This document shows, one piece after another, positions 5,658 through 6,873 of a DNA stretch of 6,873 nucleotides (position 1 is its first letter; every line of letters begins with the position of its first letter). Both the position numbers and the translations under genes were made by a program. The DNA lies in NCBI GenBank assembly GCA_002840115.1, contig PGZG01000094.1:1-6873 (forward strand), given 5' to 3'. This DNA is from Gammaproteobacteria bacterium HGW-Gammaproteobacteria-14 (lineage in GTDB: Bacteria; Pseudomonadota; Gammaproteobacteria; Pseudomonadales; Alcanivoracaceae). The notes under the pieces were generated by a model that was not told the DNA's origin, ran no database searches, and saw only the letters and a list, made by a program, of their open reading frames with translations.

Positions 5658-6143
5658 TTATAGTGATTCATACTCAGCGGGATGATTAAGCTCTCGCTTT
5701 TTCCCAGTAAAGGCCCGGTAAACCGCCTGATGTTGCTCAAGCCCATACTCGTCTGAACGGGTATTATAAGCAGCCACCCACGCGATCAGATTTTCCAGAT
5801 TTTTATCCTGCTCTTCCCTCGAAGCAAACTTCTCGGGCTCCCAGGGCCGTGCGCGGCAATGGGCAATACAGACATCAACACCAGGATTTAAAAAGACAAG
5901 CTCTTCGCACTCATCCAGAATCGGCTCGATAATATCCGCATAACAACCTTCGATTATCCAGCTCTCGTTACCTGCAATAAAACGCCGCACATCAGCAATA
6001 CTATCCTCAAGCGGACGCCTCTCCGCTCCATCTCTGAAGGCCACCTCATCCAGAGACAGGCGAGTCGCCGGCTGCCCGCCAATTAGCCTCTTGGCAAGCG
6101 TGCTCTTACCAGACCCCGCGTTTCCAAGAAGTATCATTCTCAT
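5658..6143 (-). CDS. Small P-loop NTPase, adenylate-kinase-like
   Basis: A 161-residue nucleotide-binding protein of the nucleoside/shikimate kinase superfamily; the substrate is unknown. Walker A is GNAGSGKST (residues 7-15, K13) right at the N-terminus. An acidic LSLDEVAF (30-37) follows at the place where such kinases contact the acceptor. The core strand WIIEGCYAD (62-70) is followed by ELVFLNPGVDVCIAHC (81-96), with R97 and R99 of a possible lid nearby. The C-terminal part (about 103-150) is charged and helical. Similar proteins are annotated as AAA-family ATPases, adenylate kinases or topology modulation proteins, often without proof. The first of two Met codons (MRM) was chosen because AGAG lies 7 nt before it. 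It lies 102 nt after the toxin gene and 266 nt before the peroxiredoxin, with no functional link to either that I can see. Confidence 0.8.
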   Translation of the reverse strand: MRMILLGNAGSGKSTLAKRLIGGQPATRLSLDEVAFRDGAERRPLEDSIADVRRFIAGNESWIIEGCYADIIEPILDECEELVFLNPGVDVCIAHCRARPWEPEKFASREEQDKNLENLIAWVAAYNTRSDEYGLEQHQAVYRAFTGKKRELNHPAEYESL

Positions 6144-6160
6144 CGTGCTGCTCTTTAATC

Positions 6161-6252
6161 AACATAACGTTTAAGCTCAGAACCATCGGCTCTACCGCGG
6201 ATCGGTGACTGATACCTGAAAAAATTTATCCGGTACAGCCTATTGTTAAAGC
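6161..6252 (-). repeat. attC-like segment after the toxin gene (tentative)
   Basis: On the minus strand this 92-nt segment starts with GCTTTAAC, which overlaps the toxin stop codon, and ends with CGTTATGTT. The TAAC and GTTA ends are complementary, and further in GCT/AGC and ACC/GGT can pair with bulges between. That is the layout of an integron attC site, where R'' is near RYYYAAC and R' near GTTRRRY. The first base of CTTTAAC and the T in GTTATGT do not fit those consensus forms strictly. The exact complement GTTAAAGC occurs upstream of the antitoxin gene (6834-6841), as expected if the pair were one cassette. The inner stem is poor, so this is a hypothesis only. Confidence 0.25.
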
Positions 6253-6539
6253 CTGCCAAGCCAATACTGTGGGCGTCGCCGGTTATGGGCAACTGCGAGA
6301 ATCTGGACAGAGGCTTGATGTTCTCGATAGACGATAGACAGCGGAAAACGCTGGAGCGGGGCCCTGCGGATGTCTGGCTCCAGTTCAACTTGCCAGCCCT
6401 TTGGGGAGTGATCAATCAGTCCGGCCAGAGCTTCAAACTCCTTGATCAAGGCAGCGCCCAACCCCGGGACCCTCGACTCGTAATAACCAACTGACTCGAG
6501 AAACTCGGCTTCCGCTGCCGGGTGAAAAAGATAGCTCAT
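6246..6539 (-). CDS. Type II toxin, RelE/ParE family
   Basis: A 97-residue toxin of the RelE/ParE superfamily (PF05016-like). Family members either cleave mRNA on the ribosome or poison DNA gyrase; the sequence alone does not tell which applies here. Family wording is clear: FHPAAEAEFLESVGYYE near the N-terminus (5-21), PGLGAALIKEFEAL (25-38), then IRRAPLQRFPLSIVY (57-71), and the C-terminal AVAHNRRRPQYWLGR (82-96). Its start codon overlaps the stop codon of the antitoxin gene as ATGA, so the two are translationally coupled with antitoxin first. The frame is intact and of normal length, suggesting a working toxin. The stop codon is inside the GCTTTAAC block of the attC-like segment. Confidence 0.92.
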   Translation of the reverse strand: MSYLFHPAAEAEFLESVGYYESRVPGLGAALIKEFEALAGLIDHSPKGWQVELEPDIRRAPLQRFPLSIVYREHQASVQILAVAHNRRRPQYWLGRL

Positions 6540-6760
6540 TTGATCAGGGCTCGAGCCTTCCTCATTACCTCTTCACCAGGCACCGATTGAACCGAGCCAC
6601 CATCAAGCTCTTCTGCCCTTCGCTGGGCCTCAAGCAACCAGTCCGATCTAAGCTCTTGATCTGACGGAGATTCCAGGCTCAGCACCAACCGCTGGACCAG
6701 CTGGGCGCGCTCCTCCTTTGGAAGATGGAGAGCCTCATCCTCAATTTTCTGGAGATTCAT
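6536..6760 (-). CDS. Type II antitoxin, addiction module component (PF09720-like)
   Basis: A 74-residue acidic protein of the addiction-module antitoxin family (PF09720/TIGR02574), which binds and neutralises the RelE/ParE-type toxin encoded next to it. Typical features are the N-terminal helical LPKEERAQLVQRLVLSL (13-29), then SDWLLEAQRRAEELDGG (39-55) and the family-typical VPGEEVMRKARALI (60-73). No separate DNA-binding domain is obvious, so autoregulation is uncertain. The start ATG (6758-6760) has GAGG 8 nt upstream. That Shine-Dalgarno lies in a small GAGA-GGTT-TCTC inverted repeat (6763-6774), which could be chance. It is the first gene of the pair, coupled to the toxin through the ATGA overlap. 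Confidence 0.9.
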   Translation of the reverse strand: MNLQKIEDEALHLPKEERAQLVQRLVLSLESPSDQELRSDWLLEAQRRAEELDGGSVQSVPGEEVMRKARALIK

Positions 6761-6806
6761 AGGAGAAACCTCTCATTCGTATTTCGCTTGATTCTGGCAT
6801 GGATAG

Positions 6807-6812
6807 ATCATA
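6807..6812 (-). promoter_or_regulatory. Possible -10 box for the toxin-antitoxin pair
   Basis: TATGAT on the minus strand matches the -10 consensus at 5 of 6 and lies about 47 nt before the antitoxin start. No good -35 box was found; the best at a 16-bp spacing is CTTAAA, 3 of 6. The call is therefore weak, and an upstream promoter outside the window may also serve the pair. Confidence 0.25.
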
Positions 6813-6829
6813 GGCGCCACGCCCGGATT

Positions 6830-6873
6830 TTAAGCTTTAACGACGCCAGCAACGGCGGGCTTGGAGGCGCGCA
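6830..6873 (-). CDS. Possible C-terminal tail of an unknown upstream gene (partial)
   Basis: One minus-strand frame entering from the right edge reads RASKPAVAGVVKA and stops at TAA (6830-6832), 69 nt before the antitoxin start. Codon use is plausible for a coding tail, but only 13 codons are visible and no family can be named. Another frame stays open further but is proline-rich and less gene-like. If this tail is real, the GTTAAAGC block at 6834-6841 lies inside a gene, which weakens the cassette reading of that block. Confidence 0.2.
   Translation of the reverse strand, partial: RASKPAVAGVVKA

Noticed and set aside
5516..5746. A 76-codon minus-strand frame over the end of the P-loop gene
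   Set aside because: It starts inside the P-loop gene in another frame, lacks a good ribosome binding site, and its basic, Cys-containing tail matches no family I know.
6220..6232. A run of six T (minus strand, AAATTTTTTC) after the toxin gene as a possible terminator
   Set aside because: No stable G/C-rich hairpin directly precedes the run, so it is not a convincing intrinsic terminator.
1..6873. CRISPR arrays, tRNA or rRNA genes, insertion sequence ends
   Set aside because: No regularly spaced repeats, cloverleaf-like segments, rRNA stretches or transposase wording were seen on either strand.

Overview
The window looks like the chromosome of a gammaproteobacterium, probably from the Pseudomonadales/Oceanospirillales side. 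I lean towards something near Alcanivorax or Marinobacter from the wording of the ATP synthase subunits, but I cannot fix the genus. Every convincing gene lies on the minus strand, so transcription runs from right to left.

Left part (1-4264): the front of the F1Fo ATP synthase operon in the standard proteobacterial order atpI-atpB-atpE-atpF-atpH-atpA. AtpA runs off the left edge with 472 residues visible. A good sigma70-type promoter (TTGCGA, 17 bp, TATACT) lies about 70 bp before the GTG start of atpI. Junctions between the genes are 11-15 nt, except for longer gaps of 90 nt and 70 nt on the two sides of atpE. That pattern fits the separate, high translation of the multicopy c subunit.

Middle part (4383-5483): a two-gene unit with its own promoter (TTGAAC, 17 bp, TATAAA). 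It makes a peroxiredoxin of the Prx6/LsfA type whose only cysteine is the peroxidatic one, and, 19 nt later, a small thioredoxin-fold protein with a WCGYC active site. The obvious inference is a peroxidase with its own electron donor. These genes sit where many gammaproteobacteria have gidA-gidB-parA-parB upstream of atpI.

Right part (5658-6873): accessory-looking DNA. It holds an orphan small P-loop kinase-like protein and a type II toxin-antitoxin pair (PF09720-like antitoxin, RelE/ParE-family toxin) joined by an ATGA overlap. An 8-bp GTTAAAGC upstream of the pair and its exact complement GCTTTAAC at the end of the toxin gene, followed about 80 nt later by CGTTATG, are arranged as expected for an integron-type gene cassette. 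The evidence is thin, and a possible gene tail at the right edge competes with it.

The ordinary genes are secure. The items most worth checking are the lysine in AtpB where homologues have aspartate, the Prx6-thioredoxin pair, the cassette-like boundaries of the toxin-antitoxin pair, and two operator-like inverted repeats upstream of the peroxiredoxin.
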